From Pseudomonadota bacterium (GTDB lineage Bacteria > Pseudomonadota > Alphaproteobacteria > Rhizobiales > Xanthobacteraceae): 64,000 bases of DNA. Positions 55,161 to 63,609 of the stretch are shown here, one piece after another. Positions within the stretch are counted from its first letter, which is position 1. The number at the start of each line of letters is the position of its first letter. Location: positions 11,340 to 75,339 of the forward strand of contig JAEWJH010000094.1 of assembly GCA_023386635.1 (NCBI GenBank), read 5' to 3'. The notes under the pieces are model-generated. The model searched no databases. It was not told where the DNA came from and saw only the letters and a list, made by a program, of their open reading frames with translations. The position numbers and the translations under genes were made by a program.

Positions 55161-56162
55161 ATGGAATGGTATCTCCCGGTGATCTGGGCGGCGCTGATCG
55201 GTACCGCGGTGTCGCTTTACGTGATCCTCGACGGTTTCGACCTCGGCATCGGCATCCTGTTTCCGTTCGCGCGCGACGAGCGGGAACGCGATCAGATGAT
55301 GGCGACGGTCAAGCCGTTCTGGGACGGCAACGAGACCTGGCTGGTGCTCGGCGGCGGCGGATTGTTCGTCGCCTTTCCGCAAGCCTATGCGGTGATCATG
55401 CCGGCACTGTATCTTCCGGTAATCGTCATGCTGCTCGGCCTGATCTTTCGCGGCGTAGCGTTCGAATTCCGCAGCGTGTCGGACTCGCAAAAACGCTGGA
55501 GTTTCGCCTTCACCGCCGGCTCCATCGTCGCGGCGTTCTCGCAGGGCGTCATCCTTGGCGGATTGATCCAGGGCATCCCTGTCCAGAACGGCGCCTTTTC
55601 CGGCGGTTCGTTCGACTGGGCGACACCGTTCAGCGCGCTGTGCGGCCTGTCGCTGGTCGCGGGCTACGGGCTGCTTGGCGCGACCTGGCTGATGATGAAA
55701 GCCGAAGGTCCCGTCGGCCGGCGCGGCCGCGCGCAGGCGAAAGTGCTGCTGCTGGCCGTGCTCGTGTGCATGGGCATCGTCAGCCTGTGGACGCCGCTGA
55801 TGTCGGAGCGCATCTCGGCGCGCTGGTTCTCGCTGCCGAATTTCTACTATCTGTGGCCGGTACCGGTCGTCACCGGCATCGTCGCGCTGCTGTTATGGCG
55901 CTGGATCGAGAAGGGTCGCGAGATCCTGCCGTTCTTCGCCTCGATCGTGCTGTTCTTCCTCGGCTATCTCGGCCTGGTGATTTCCAACTTCCCGTATCTC
56001 GTGCCGCCTTCCCTCACCGTCTGGGATACGGCTGCCGTGCCGGCGAGCCAGATCTTCATGCTGATCGGCACGCTGGTGCTGTTGCCGATCATCCTCGGCT
56101 ACACGGTGATGATCTACTGGCTGTTCCGCGGCAAGGTAAAGGAGGGCGAAAGCTATCACTGA
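55161..56162 (+). CDS. cydB: Cytochrome bd-type quinol oxidase subunit II
   Basis: A 333-residue partner subunit with eight to nine helices. Features: LYVILDGFDLGIGILFPFAR, VKPFWDGNETWLVLGGGGLF (W-D-G-N-E-W motif), and GLIFRGVAFEFRSVSD. It starts 11 bases after cydA with AAGGGGCG upstream. Its last 7 bases overlap the convergent GT39 gene. It completes the terminal oxidase. Confidence 0.95.
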   Translation: MEWYLPVIWAALIGTAVSLYVILDGFDLGIGILFPFARDERERDQMMATVKPFWDGNETWLVLGGGGLFVAFPQAYAVIMPALYLPVIVMLLGLIFRGVAFEFRSVSDSQKRWSFAFTAGSIVAAFSQGVILGGLIQGIPVQNGAFSGGSFDWATPFSALCGLSLVAGYGLLGATWLMMKAEGPVGRRGRAQAKVLLLAVLVCMGIVSLWTPLMSERISARWFSLPNFYYLWPVPVVTGIVALLLWRWIEKGREILPFFASIVLFFLGYLGLVISNFPYLVPPSLTVWDTAAVPASQIFMLIGTLVLLPIILGYTVMIYWLFRGKVKEGESYH

Positions 56163-57670
56163 GCCGAAGCGGTCGCCGCCGGGCGAACGACGGCCCAGCC
56201 AACGCGCAACAGCGGCAGGCGGCCTTCGACGGGGCGGTCGAACACGCGCGGCACTTCCACCACCAGACCGGGAAACGCATCGCGGATCGCCGGCGGCGGC
56301 GTGCCGATCGTATCGGTCAACGGCCAGACGACGATGCCGCCGGTCTGACGGAAACGCTCCGCCGTCACCCAAGGCGAATGCGTCGGCTCGGTCACCGTGT
56401 AGACCGAAGGCCTGCTCGGCGCACCGATCGACACCACCGCCGCGAGCCGCTCATCGCCGGCCACATAGCGCAGCGGCTGCCCGGTGCGGCGCTGGAAACT
56501 GTCGGCGAAGAACTTGCCCATGGCATCGGCCGGCTGCGCCACGCGGAATTCGGACGCCGCGACCCACGGTCCGAGGCCGAGTACCAACACGATGATCACC
56601 GGCGGCAGCACCAGCAGGCCAAGCCACGCGAAGCTGACGAGCCGCTCGCGATAAAGCCTGATCCGCGTGCCGGTGATGGCGATGACCAGCAAACCGGACA
56701 GCAACACGAACGGGCCGATCGGCTCCAGGGGTTTGGTGCTGCCGATCAGCGCCGCGAGTGCCAGTGCCGCGAGGATCGGCACCACGGAAAAGACGATGAT
56801 GAACCAGCGTCCGCGCGCCGCCCGTGCGCGATCCTCGATCACCGGTGGACGCTCGCGCCGGTCGCGCGGCCAGCCGCCGGCCAGACCGATCAGCACCATC
56901 AGGCCGATATGCGCGACGATCACCAGACCGCCGAAACGCAGCGCGGCGGTCGGTGCTGCCGTCCGCCAGAATTCGGCGATCTGCGTCCATGCGAGATCGG
57001 AACGCTGCGACATCCAGCCGAGATACGGCGCGACGACGAACAGCAACAGCACAACGGCGAGCCACGGCTCGACAGCGCGAAGCGACGCACGCGCGCGCGG
57101 ATCGACCAGCGTGTAGAGGATGATCAGCCCGAGCAGGATCAACCCGCCGGCGCTGGTGAGCAGCAGCAGCCCGAGATCGAGCGCCAGCAGCAGCCAAGTG
57201 CCGCGCTGCCCTTCGCACGCGGCGCGCCAGTAGTGCAGCACAGCCAAGGCCCAGAACGGCAGCGCGAGGATCGCCGGGCCGAAGTCGACCGTCTGCAATG
57301 TCAGCGCCGAGATGCCGATCATCAGCAGCACGGCGAGCACCGCATGGCGCACGCCGACGATGGCGCTGCCGAGCTTGAACACCGCCCACAGCGCGACGAC
57401 GACGCACAACTGCGCCAGCAGGTAGACGCCGGCACTACCCGCCGCGCGGAACGCAAGCTCGGCGAGCCAGAACGCCAGCGGCGGGCCGAGATAACTGCCG
57501 AGCATGAATTGCTGGCCGACCGTCAGCACCTGAGCGAGCCCGTTCGGCGGGGCGCTGTAGAACAGCGCGGGCATCGCGAACCAGAGCGCCGCCTGCCCCA
57601 GCGCCGCGGTCCAGAACACCACCGCGGGCCGGCCACGCAGAAACTCGACGATCAGCGAGACGTAATGCAT
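56156..57670 (-). CDS. GT39-type membrane glycosyltransferase
   Basis: A 504-residue polytopic protein of the PMT_2/ArnT class. About 11 hydrophobic segments span residues 1-390; a periplasmic C-terminal domain follows (EFRVAQPADAMGKFFADSFQ, QTGGIVVWPLTDTIG). These enzymes transfer a sugar from a polyprenyl-phosphate carrier to lipid or protein. The DE-type catalytic acidic residues are not clear here. The acceptor is unknown. The gene ends overlapping cydB. Confidence 0.82.
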   Translation of the reverse strand: MHYVSLIVEFLRGRPAVVFWTAALGQAALWFAMPALFYSAPPNGLAQVLTVGQQFMLGSYLGPPLAFWLAELAFRAAGSAGVYLLAQLCVVVALWAVFKLGSAIVGVRHAVLAVLLMIGISALTLQTVDFGPAILALPFWALAVLHYWRAACEGQRGTWLLLALDLGLLLLTSAGGLILLGLIILYTLVDPRARASLRAVEPWLAVVLLLFVVAPYLGWMSQRSDLAWTQIAEFWRTAAPTAALRFGGLVIVAHIGLMVLIGLAGGWPRDRRERPPVIEDRARAARGRWFIIVFSVVPILAALALAALIGSTKPLEPIGPFVLLSGLLVIAITGTRIRLYRERLVSFAWLGLLVLPPVIIVLVLGLGPWVAASEFRVAQPADAMGKFFADSFQRRTGQPLRYVAGDERLAAVVSIGAPSRPSVYTVTEPTHSPWVTAERFRQTGGIVVWPLTDTIGTPPPAIRDAFPGLVVEVPRVFDRPVEGRLPLLRVGWAVVRPAATASAQ

Positions 57671-57723
57671 GGAATGGTCTGCGGGCGCGAAGGATGGTGC
57701 CCCGCAGACATAGAGAAACCGCG

Positions 57724-58452
57724 CTAGAGAGGCAACACGGCCGCTTCGGTCACGGATTCAAGGACGGCCTGGTCTTGCGCCAGCCGCAGGCGCACCGGCG
57801 CAAACGACTGCCGGTGATGGATGGTCGGCCCGAGCGTGCGCAGCGCAGCCACATGTTCCGGCACGCTGTAACCCATGTGCCGCTCAAAGCCGTAGCCTGG
57901 ATGCATCGCGCCGATACGGCGCATCAGCCGGTCGCGCGTCACCTTGGCGACGATCGAGGCTGCCGCGATCGACAGCACCAGCGCATCCCCGCCGATCACC
58001 GCCTCGCAGTCGCACGAGACGTCGATGCGGTCGCGTCCGTCGACATAGACGAGCTTCGGCCGCACCGACAGCGAGCCGACCGCGCGCGCCAAGGCCCACA
58101 GCGACGCGCGCAGGATGTTGTCGCGATCGATCCGCTGCGTCGAGCCGAACGCCACCGCGACATCGGCGGTCGCGCAAATCTTGTCGTAGAGCTTTTCGCG
58201 CTCCGCGGCGTCGAGCTTCTTGGAATCGTTGAGGCCGCGCGGGATGCGCTGCGGATCGAGCACCACCGCCGCCGCGACCACCGGCCCGGCGAGCGGTCCG
58301 CGCCCCGCCTCGTCGCATCCGGCGACCGGCCAGACTCCCTTCGCCAGCGCGCGGCGCTCGCGGCGGAAGGTCGGCCGCACCACTGTTTCCGCGATCGGCA
58401 GCCGCGGTTCGGCGTCCCTGCGTTTCGGATTGCTGCGATTCGGCTGTGGCAT
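57724..58452 (-). CDS. rnhB: Ribonuclease HII
   Basis: A 242-residue RNase HII. Catalytic acidic residues are in PVAGCDEAGRGPLAGPVV (D, E) and VYVDGRDRI plus SIAAASIVAKVTRDRLM. It removes RNA from RNA-DNA hybrids, including single ribonucleotides. The first 40 residues (KRRDAEPRLP, RRERRALAKG) are a basic extension absent from E. coli. The start at 58452 is preferred over the upstream 58488, which would add a His/Lys-rich leader. Confidence 0.95.
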   Translation of the reverse strand: MPQPNRSNPKRRDAEPRLPIAETVVRPTFRRERRALAKGVWPVAGCDEAGRGPLAGPVVAAAVVLDPQRIPRGLNDSKKLDAAEREKLYDKICATADVAVAFGSTQRIDRDNILRASLWALARAVGSLSVRPKLVYVDGRDRIDVSCDCEAVIGGDALVLSIAAASIVAKVTRDRLMRRIGAMHPGYGFERHMGYSVPEHVAALRTLGPTIHHRQSFAPVRLRLAQDQAVLESVTEAAVLPL

Positions 58453-58558
58453 GTGCGCAGCCTTGCCGTGAAGCAATGGCGACGGCAAGACCGCGAATGA
58501 CCGGAACTCTTGAAATCAGCGTCGGCTGTGAACGCCGGGGACAAATCCGGTCCGGCGC

Positions 58559-58996
58559 TCAGTCCGGTAAGGTGAGCCGCCCGTCATTGCCGAGCGGAAA
58601 GCCGGGATTGTACGCGACTTCCCAGAGATGGCCGTCGGGATCGGCGAAATAGCCGATATAGCCGCCCCAGGAGACGGTATGTCCGCGCTTGTGGATCGCC
58701 GCGCCCGCCTCCGCCGCGAGGGCCAGCGCGGTATCCACCGCATCCGGTGACGCGCAGTTCCAGGCGAGCGAGACGGCGGAGGTCGCGCGGCCTGTCTCCA
58801 ATCCCGCATCGTTCGCCAGATCCGCCGCCGGATAAACCGCGAGCGCCACCGCCCCGGCTTCGAAAAACCCGACACCGTCCGCCGACGCCGCGCGGCGGCG
58901 AAATCCGAGCCGCTCGTAGAAAGCGATGCTGCGCGCGAGATCGGTGACGCCGAGCGTCACCAGCGACACAACGGCCTTCGGGGCACTCATACTCAC
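58559..58996 (-). CDS. VOC-fold (glyoxalase-like) protein
   Basis: A 145-residue single-domain VOC protein: VVSLVTLGVTDLARSIAFYE, GFFEAGAVALAVYPAADLA, VSWGGYIGYFADPDGHLWEV with the metal/ligand His-Glu pair. Function unspecified (dioxygenase, lyase or resistance-type binding protein). Its ATG overlaps the stop of the upstream radical SAM gene by 4 bases, so it is translationally coupled and would share its LexA control. Confidence 0.87.
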   Translation of the reverse strand: MSMSAPKAVVSLVTLGVTDLARSIAFYERLGFRRRAASADGVGFFEAGAVALAVYPAADLANDAGLETGRATSAVSLAWNCASPDAVDTALALAAEAGAAIHKRGHTVSWGGYIGYFADPDGHLWEVAYNPGFPLGNDGRLTLPD

Positions 58997-60159
58997 GCGA
59001 ACAGGCTCAACTGCTCGGCGCCGGATTTACCGGGCTGGAAATGCTCGGTGGTCAGCTTGCGCTTCTTCTGATTGAAACCGTATTTCTCGCACGCGACCTC
59101 AAAGCGCCGGCCGATCAGCCAGGCATAGGGGCCGGTGCCCTTCATCCGCGTGCCCCAGCTCGAATCGTAGTCGCGGCCGCCGCGCATGTCGCGGATGAGC
59201 TTCATTACGTGACGATAGCGATCCGGGTAATTGGCCAGCAGCCATTCGCGGAACAGGTCGCGCACCTCGAGCGGCAGACGCAGCAGCACATAGCCGGCTT
59301 CCTTGACGCCGGCCGCAGCGGCCGCGTCGAGAATGCGCTCGATCTCGCTGTCGTTAAGCGCGGGGATGATCGGCGCGACCATCACCGTGGTCGGAATGCC
59401 CGCCTGCGACAGCCGCCGCAGCGCTTCCAGCCGCCGCGCCGGCGTCGATGCGCGCGGCTCCATCTTGCGCGCCAGTTCGCTGTCGAGCGTCGTCACCGAC
59501 AAGGCCACCTTGGCGAGATTGCGCTCCGCCATGCGCGCGAGAATGTCGAGGTCGCGCAGCACCAGCGCCGACTTGGTGACGATGCCGACCGGATGGCCGG
59601 CCTTGTCTAAGACTTCGAGAATACGGCGCATCACCTGATAACGCCGCTCGATCGGCTGATAAGGGTCGGTGTTGGTGCCGATCGCCATCACCTTCGGCCG
59701 ATAGTTCGGCGAGGCCAATTCCTTTTCCAGCAGTTCGGCCGCATCCGGCTTCACGAACAGCTTCGATTCGAAATCGAGCCCCGGCGACAGGCCGAGATAG
59801 GCATGCGTCGGCCGCGCGAAGCAGTAGACGCAGCCGTGCTCGCAGCCGCGATACGGATTGATCGAACGGTCGAACGAGATATCCGGTGAGTCGTTGCGGG
59901 TGATGATCTTGCGCGTCGTATCGACGCTCACCTCGGTCTTGAACGGCGGCAGTTCCTCGAGGCTCTGCCAGCCGTCATCGAAGGCGATCCGCGCCAGCGG
60001 CTCGTAGCGGCCGGAGGCATTGGACAGCGTCCCCCGCCCCCGGCGGCGCTGCCGGTCGACGTTGACGTCGAGCAGGCCAGAGCTGTCGGACGTGAGCCGC
60101 GCGGACGCGAGGCCCTCGGCGGCGGGATCAACTTTGCGAATGGCAGACGAACGGGACAT
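58993..60159 (-). CDS. PA0069-type radical SAM protein (SplB-like)
   Basis: A 388-residue radical SAM enzyme. The cluster motif CxxxCxxC is YRGCEHGCVYCFARPTHAYL. It is preceded by ISFDRSINPY and followed by VMAIGTNTDPYQPIERRYQV. It is related to spore photoproduct lyase and to Rv2578c/PA0069 proteins, which have no proven reaction, though a DNA-repair role is often suspected. ATG 60159 is used, not the upstream frame to 60231, which would cover the LexA box. The box 26 bases upstream links it to the SOS response. Confidence 0.9.
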   Translation of the reverse strand: MSRSSAIRKVDPAAEGLASARLTSDSSGLLDVNVDRQRRRGRGTLSNASGRYEPLARIAFDDGWQSLEELPPFKTEVSVDTTRKIITRNDSPDISFDRSINPYRGCEHGCVYCFARPTHAYLGLSPGLDFESKLFVKPDAAELLEKELASPNYRPKVMAIGTNTDPYQPIERRYQVMRRILEVLDKAGHPVGIVTKSALVLRDLDILARMAERNLAKVALSVTTLDSELARKMEPRASTPARRLEALRRLSQAGIPTTVMVAPIIPALNDSEIERILDAAAAAGVKEAGYVLLRLPLEVRDLFREWLLANYPDRYRHVMKLIRDMRGGRDYDSSWGTRMKGTGPYAWLIGRRFEVACEKYGFNQKKRKLTTEHFQPGKSGAEQLSLFA

Positions 60160-60184
60160 CGGTGCACCCTGAATGCAACGATAA

Positions 60185-60199
60185 GAACATAACATGAAC
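60185..60199 (-). promoter_or_regulatory. LexA (SOS) box
   Basis: Read on the minus strand this is GTTC-ATGTTAT-GTTC, the exact alphaproteobacterial GTTC-N7-GTTC LexA site. It lies 26 bases upstream of the radical SAM start codon. It therefore places the radical SAM-VOC pair in the likely SOS regulon. Confidence 0.8.
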
Positions 60200-60307
60200 A
60201 TTGTCGCAAGAGCGCCCGTACGACCATCCACCGGTCGCTTACAGCCTTAGGTACGCAGACGGGCATACATGATGTGGTATCAATGCCGCCGTGATGCCAC
60301 CGGTTCC

Positions 60308-60877
60308 ATGCTGACAGTCATCATCCACACCCGCGAGTCGGAGCGCAGCCTCGTGCCGACGCTGGCGGCGCTCGTGCCCGGCGCCACCGCCGGCTTGATC
60401 AGCGACGTCATCGTCACCGATGGCGGCTCGGTGGACGCGACCGCGCAGGTCGCCGATCACGCAGGCTGCCAGTTCGTGGTTTCGTCCGATCCGCTTGGCA
60501 CCCGGCTGAAGGATGCGGCGACCACCGCCCGCTCGCCGTGGCTGATGTTCCTGCGCGCGGGCTGCGTGCCCGACGTGAACTGGGTCGATGAGGTCGGCCG
60601 CTTCATGGAGGAAGCGCCGATGGCCGGGCCGCGCCGCTCGGCCGCATTCCGCGCCGCGCCACGGGCGCAGGCTCCCCTGGCGCAGGCCATCAGCGCGCTC
60701 GGCTCCGCCTTGTTCGGCGGCGTGCGGCCGGACCAGGGCCTGATCATCTCCAAGCAGCTTTATCGCAGCCTCGGCGGCCACCGCGCGGGCGGCGGCAATC
60801 CGGAGGCGGAATTCCTGCGGCGGATCGGCCGGCGCAAGATCATGCTGCTGGGCGCCACCGCGCGATCATTGACTTAG
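60308..60877 (+). CDS. Small family 2 glycosyltransferase-like protein
   Basis: A 189-residue protein with a GT-A-type core: MLTVIIHTRESERSLVPTLA, VIVTDGGSVDATAQVADHAG, PWLMFLRAGCVPDVNWVDEV, and a final EFLRRIGRRKIMLLG. It is short for GT2, and the metal motif (DxD) is replaced by RAGC, which argues for a shortened or inactive member. The start at 60308 is chosen since the frame before it has no homology. The stop codon lies at the edge of the MarR operator. Confidence 0.72.
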   Translation: MLTVIIHTRESERSLVPTLAALVPGATAGLISDVIVTDGGSVDATAQVADHAGCQFVVSSDPLGTRLKDAATTARSPWLMFLRAGCVPDVNWVDEVGRFMEEAPMAGPRRSAAFRAAPRAQAPLAQAISALGSALFGGVRPDQGLIISKQLYRSLGGHRAGGGNPEAEFLRRIGRRKIMLLGATARSLT

Positions 60878-60895
60878 TCAAACAATTATTTGACT
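60876..60895. promoter_or_regulatory. Palindromic operator before the MarR-GNAT gene
   Basis: AGTCAAA-CAATTA-TTTGACT is a 7-bp perfect dyad with a 6-base AT-rich spacer, 25 bases upstream of the MarR-GNAT start. The spacing and symmetry fit a MarR-family autoregulatory site. It overlaps the glycosyltransferase stop. Confidence 0.65.
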
Positions 60896-60920
60896 GTGTC
60901 AGGCATCAGGAGATACGCCG

Positions 60921-61862
60921 ATGCCCGACGCCGCCGCCCCCGCCGTCGCTTCGTCCCACCGGATCGATGCGGTCCGCGCCTTCAACCGCTTCTACACCCA
61001 GCGGATCGGCGTGCTCGAAGCGCACTACCAGGCGAGCCCGTTCTCGCTGGCCGAAGCGCGGGTGCTCTATGAGATCGTCCATCGCGACCGTCCCGCCGCG
61101 GGCGAAATCGCCCGCGATCTCGGCCTCGACAACGGTTATCTCAGCCGCATCCTGTCGCGGTTCGAGAAGGACGGCCTGATCCGCCGCGAAGCCTCGAAGA
61201 CCGATGGCCGGCAAACGCTGCTGTCGGCCACCGCCCGCGGCCGCCGCCAGTACGAAGCGCTGGAGAACGCCACACGCCGCGGCATCGGCGAGATGCTGGC
61301 GGCGCTGCCGGAGAGCACGCAGCACGATATCGCCGCCGCGATGGATACGATCCGCCGCGCTCTCTCCGGCGATCATCCGGCGGCGCCGTTCATCCTGCGA
61401 GCACCCGCGCCCGGCGATTTCGGCTGGATCGTCGAGCGGCACGGCACCATTTACGGGCGCGATTACGGCTGGCGCGGACCGTTCGAGGGCCTGTGCGCGC
61501 GTATCGCCGCCGACTTCGTCGAGAAGCACGATCCCCGCCGCGAGCGCTGCTGGATCGCCGAACGCGACGGCGCGCGGGCCGGCTCGATCTTCCTGATGAA
61601 AGATTCCGAGGAGGTCGCGCGTATCCGTCTGCTGCTGGTCGAGCCGTGGGCGCGCGGCCACGGCATCGGCGAAAAGCTGACGCAGGAATGCATCGCCTTC
61701 GCCCGCGCCGCCGGCTATCGCCGCGTGACCTTGTGGACCCACAGCAACCTCACCGCCGCGCGGCGCATCTATCAGCGCTCAGGCTTCACGCTCACCTCGA
61801 CCAAGCCGCACAGCGACTGGGGTCCGAAGATCGTCGGCGAGACGTGGGATTTGGTGTTGTAG
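60921..61862 (+). CDS. MarR-type regulator fused to GNAT acetyltransferase
   Basis: A 313-residue bifunctional protein. Residues 10-150 are MarR-like winged helix (SPFSLAEARVLYEIVHRDRP, IARDLGLDNGYLSRILSRFE). Residues 160-313 are a GNAT domain (LLLVEPWARGHGIGEKLTQE, RVTLWTHSNLTAARRIYQRS). Such fusions are widespread in proteobacteria with unknown substrate; the MarR half could sense the product. A 7-bp dyad just upstream is the probable operator. A repeat block follows its stop. Confidence 0.9.
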   Translation: MPDAAAPAVASSHRIDAVRAFNRFYTQRIGVLEAHYQASPFSLAEARVLYEIVHRDRPAAGEIARDLGLDNGYLSRILSRFEKDGLIRREASKTDGRQTLLSATARGRRQYEALENATRRGIGEMLAALPESTQHDIAAAMDTIRRALSGDHPAAPFILRAPAPGDFGWIVERHGTIYGRDYGWRGPFEGLCARIAADFVEKHDPRRERCWIAERDGARAGSIFLMKDSEEVARIRLLLVEPWARGHGIGEKLTQECIAFARAAGYRRVTLWTHSNLTAARRIYQRSGFTLTSTKPHSDWGPKIVGETWDLVL

Positions 61863-62656
61863 CGCCGCTCGCTCCCCCTTCTCTTGACGCCTCATGATGA
61901 GGGCGATGCGTCAGCATTGCGTCTCGAACCAAAGCGACCCGCCAGGATCGCGTCGGCAAATGACGCGAGCGCGATACTAGGGCCGCCTCGCCCTTCGAGA
62001 CGCGGGCTTCGCCCGCTCCTCAGGATGAGGCGGAGAGACAGACGCGATCCTCTCTCCACGTCATGCCCGCACGTGTTGCGGGTATCCACGTCCTGCTTCT
62101 TTCGTCGCGCCAAAGACGTGGATGCGCGGAACACGTCCGCGCATGACGGCTGAGAGAGTGGCGTACCTCTCTCAAAGCCTCATGGTGAGGAGCATCGCGT
62201 CAGCGATGCGTCTCGAACCATGAGGCGGGAGCGACTGTGGCCGCCGCATCCTTCGAGACGCGATGCTGCGCATCGCTCCTCAGGATGAGGCGGAGGGACA
62301 GACGCGATCCTCTCTCCACGTCATGCGCGGGCATGGCCCGTCGAAGACGGGCGTAAACGCCCTGATGTCCCGGCCATCCCGCTTAGGCTGGCACTGTGCT
62401 CACCTCATCGAGATCACCGGACATAGACGTTCGTAAGGACGCCGTTCTTCGAACGGCTATGCCCGGTGATGACGTGGTGAGAGAGTCGTCGCTCTCTCTC
62501 GCAGCCGCATGGTGAGGGCATCGCGTCAGCATCGCGTCTCGAACCCGAAGCAATCCGCAGGATTGCGTCAAAAGAATATGGGCGGGCGCGCTGCTGTGGC
62601 CGCCATCCTTCGAGACGGCCGCTCCGCGGCTTCCTCAGGATGAGGCGGATCAAGAA
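61863..62656. repeat. Block of compound palindromic repeats
   Basis: About 790 bases without a plausible gene. Three kinds of unit recur. Unit A is a CATG(A/G)TGAGG..CGATGCGTCTCGAACC type (near 61891, 62179, 62508). Unit B is CTTCGAGACGC..CTCAGGATGAGGCGGA (near 61991, 62250, 62608). Unit C is CGTCATG..CATGACG as elsewhere in the window (62056-62149 and a variant from 62318). The order A-B-C-A-B-C-A-B suggests local duplication of a compound element. No transposase is present. Confidence 0.75.
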
Positions 62657-62659
62657 CGA

Positions 62660-63001
62660 TCACCGCGCGGCTTTGCGCTTCGCCTTCTTCGCCGGCGGTT
62701 GCGCGTGGCGCCAGGCCATCTCCAGCGCGGCATGCAGTTCGGTTTCCGACAAGGCCGCCAGCGTGCCGCAGGTCCAGCCCTGCCTGCCCCACGCATTGGG
62801 GATCGCCGCGAAGGCATCCGGCGCGACCATGCACTTCAATTCCTGCTCGTCCGGGCTGAACTTGAAGTTCGCGGTCTTCTTGTCCGCGGCGAGCGTCACA
62901 TAGATGCGCTTCGCCTTGAACGCGGCGCGGTCGAAATGCGGCGCTTCGGTCGTGCCCTCGAGCGACAGTGCGATCTTGCGAAGCTGTGCGGCCGTCGCCA
63001 T
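62660..63001 (-). CDS. YjbR/MmcQ family protein
   Basis: A 113-residue protein of the CyaY-like YjbR fold: LRKIALSLEGTTEAPHFDRA, RIYVTLAADKKTANFKFSPD, EQELKCMVAPDAFAAIPNAW, GWTCGTLAALSETELHAALE. It has DNA-binding-like character by family but no proven function. The start at 63001 follows GGGAGGAGG. A Lys/Arg-rich tail (PPAKKAKRKAAR) ends it. It follows moaB by 16 bases and is likely in its operon. Confidence 0.87.
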   Translation of the reverse strand: MATAAQLRKIALSLEGTTEAPHFDRAAFKAKRIYVTLAADKKTANFKFSPDEQELKCMVAPDAFAAIPNAWGRQGWTCGTLAALSETELHAALEMAWRHAQPPAKKAKRKAAR

Positions 63002-63017
63002 CGCCTCCTCCCTTGCG

Positions 63018-63581
63018 TTACGCGGTCGCGCCTTTCGCCTTCTCGCGGCGCAGATGCTCGTCGAGCCGCGGCAGGATCTCGACGAAGTTGCAGGGGCGAT
63101 AGCGGTAGTCGAGCTGATGCACGAGGATGCCGTCCCACGCATCCTTGCAGGCGCCGGGCGAACCGGGCACGCAGAAGATGAAGGTGGAGTTGGCGGTGCC
63201 GGCTGTCGCGCGCGTCTGGATCGTCGAGGTGCCGATCTTCGGAAAGCTCACCATGTGAAACGCGGTGGAAAAGCCGTCCATCCGCTTCTCGAACAGCGGC
63301 TCGATCGCTTCCGGCGTCACGTCGCGGCCGGTGAAGCCGGTGCCGCCGGTGGTGATCACCACGTCGATATTGCGATCGGCGATCCAGCTTTTCACCTTGG
63401 CGCGGATTTCCTCCACGTCGTCGTGCACGATGGCGCGGTCGGCGAGCTGATGCCCCGCCGCGGCGATCCGCTCGACGAACACCGTGCCGGATTTGTCATC
63501 CGCGAGGTCGCGCGTGTCCGAGATCGTCAGCACCGCGATCCGCAGCGGGATGAACGGGCGCGCCGTATCGACGCCGGGCAT
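63018..63581 (-). CDS. moaB: Molybdenum cofactor biosynthesis protein B
   Basis: A 187-residue MogA/MoaB fold protein: RIAVLTISDTRDLADDKSGT, NIDVVITTGGTGFTGRDVTP, and the STIQTRATAGTANSTFIFCV segment with PGSPGACKDAW. MoaB adenylates or binds molybdopterin; in Rhizobiales a MoaB homologue replaces MogA. It is transcribed with the YjbR gene. No other moa genes lie in the window. Confidence 0.93.
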   Translation of the reverse strand: MPGVDTARPFIPLRIAVLTISDTRDLADDKSGTVFVERIAAAGHQLADRAIVHDDVEEIRAKVKSWIADRNIDVVITTGGTGFTGRDVTPEAIEPLFEKRMDGFSTAFHMVSFPKIGTSTIQTRATAGTANSTFIFCVPGSPGACKDAWDGILVHQLDYRYRPCNFVEILPRLDEHLRREKAKGATA

Positions 63582-63609
63582 GGGCGCTCTCCTTTACTCT
63601 ATCGTATGA

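Noticed and set aside
61884..62653. Several 60-90 residue frames in the repeat block
   Set aside because: They consist of translated palindromic repeats, with no ribosome sites and no codon pattern.
61863..62656. Repeat block as a CRISPR array
   Set aside because: Units are palindromic, unequal in length and unequally spaced, with no unique spacers and no cas genes near.
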